From: Thermoplasmatales archaeon
GTDB taxonomy: Archaea > Thermoplasmatota > JASEFT01 > JAUWIS01
Reading direction: 5' to 3'
Assembly: GCA_030019485.1 (NCBI GenBank)
Contig: JASEEW010000009.1
Location: 1 to 19,872 of the forward strand
Length of the DNA stretch: 19,872 bases
The translations under genes and the position numbers were made by a program. Shown here piece by piece: positions 19,748 to 19,872 of the stretch (within the stretch, counting starts at the first letter, position 1; every line of letters begins with the position of its first letter). The notes beneath the pieces are model-generated. The model was not told the DNA's origin. It saw nothing but the letters and a program-made list of their open reading frames with translations, and made no database searches.

Positions 19748-19867
19748 ATGGCTCGTCCGAGAGGAATAGTTAAAGTAACATGCCCAAACCCCAGATGTGG
19801 ATACTATCATAAAGAGAAAGGAAAAAACATCATTAACCCTTTAGGCAAGAAATCCCAGACCTTTTAG
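19748..19867 (+). CDS. N-terminal part of an IS1-like transposase with zinc finger (continues beyond window?)
   Basis: 39 codons (MARPRGIVKV...) with a CPNPRCGYYHKEKGKNIIN zinc-finger start typical of archaeal IS1-type and related transposase N-termini, where Cys-x4-Cys is followed by a second Cys pair. The frame meets TAG at 19865-19867, just after Gln-Thr-Phe. Skipping one T of the run TTTT restores QTFRA, which resembles the family's QxFxC continuation. IS1 transposases are known to use frameshifting, so this may be a shift site, a degraded gene or a sequencing error. The window ends 5 nt later. Confidence 0.55.
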   Translation: MARPRGIVKVTCPNPRCGYYHKEKGKNIINPLGKKSQTF

Positions 19868-19872
19868 GGCTG

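Noticed and set aside
1..19872. tRNA or rRNA genes
   Set aside because: I saw no T-loop GTTCRANNC plus acceptor-stem combination and no rRNA-like conserved stretch; GGTTCAAGG at 18137-18145 belongs to the dispersed repeat and lacks a tRNA context.

Overview
The window looks like part of the chromosome of an uncultured archaeon, probably a euryarchaeote; the PKD lipoprotein suggests a Thermoplasmata-type lineage, but this is only an impression. Archaeal signs: TATA-like boxes about 25-30 nt upstream of several start codons (leaderless promoters), a split B12-dependent mutase, a thiolase-fold/DUF35 gene pair, a DUF2080 transposon gene, and minimal-nucleotidyltransferase modules with winged-helix domains.

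Bases 1-14648 form a short-chain acyl-CoA island interrupted by two surface/envelope genes. It starts with a mutase operon: catalytic subunit (5' end outside the window), B12-binding subunit and MeaB-type GTPase. The catalytic subunit carries Phe and Gln where methylmalonyl-CoA mutases have Tyr89 and Arg207. That pair is the known signature of isobutyryl-CoA mutase, so the operon probably interconverts isobutyryl-CoA and butyryl-CoA. Next come a PKD/beta-propeller lipoprotein, an AMP-forming acyl-CoA synthetase, a GT-C membrane glycosyltransferase with a large extracytoplasmic insertion, a short-chain acyl-CoA dehydrogenase, an unknown gene flanked by a degenerate direct repeat, a thiolase-fold protein without its nucleophilic cysteine paired with a DUF35 protein, and an etfB-etfA operon. 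Read together: acid activation, carbon-skeleton rearrangement, dehydrogenation to ETF, then carbon-carbon bond chemistry by the thiolase-fold/DUF35 pair. Enoyl-CoA hydratase and 3-hydroxyacyl-CoA dehydrogenase are not in the window.

Bases 14649-19872 are an accessory region. It holds a complete 1184-bp IS5-type element (17-bp inverted repeats, 8-bp target duplication, transposase and divergent DUF2080 gene), an AbiE-like two-gene module (winged-helix regulator plus nucleotidyltransferase), a wHTH-MNT/HEPN toxin-antitoxin-like module, and the start of a second, IS1-like, element at the right edge. A 36-nt sequence occurs three times (14723, 18113 in diverged form, 19509), always in the same orientation and between modules. 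Both toxin-antitoxin-like promoters carry dyads built on an ACCGT/ACGGT half-site.
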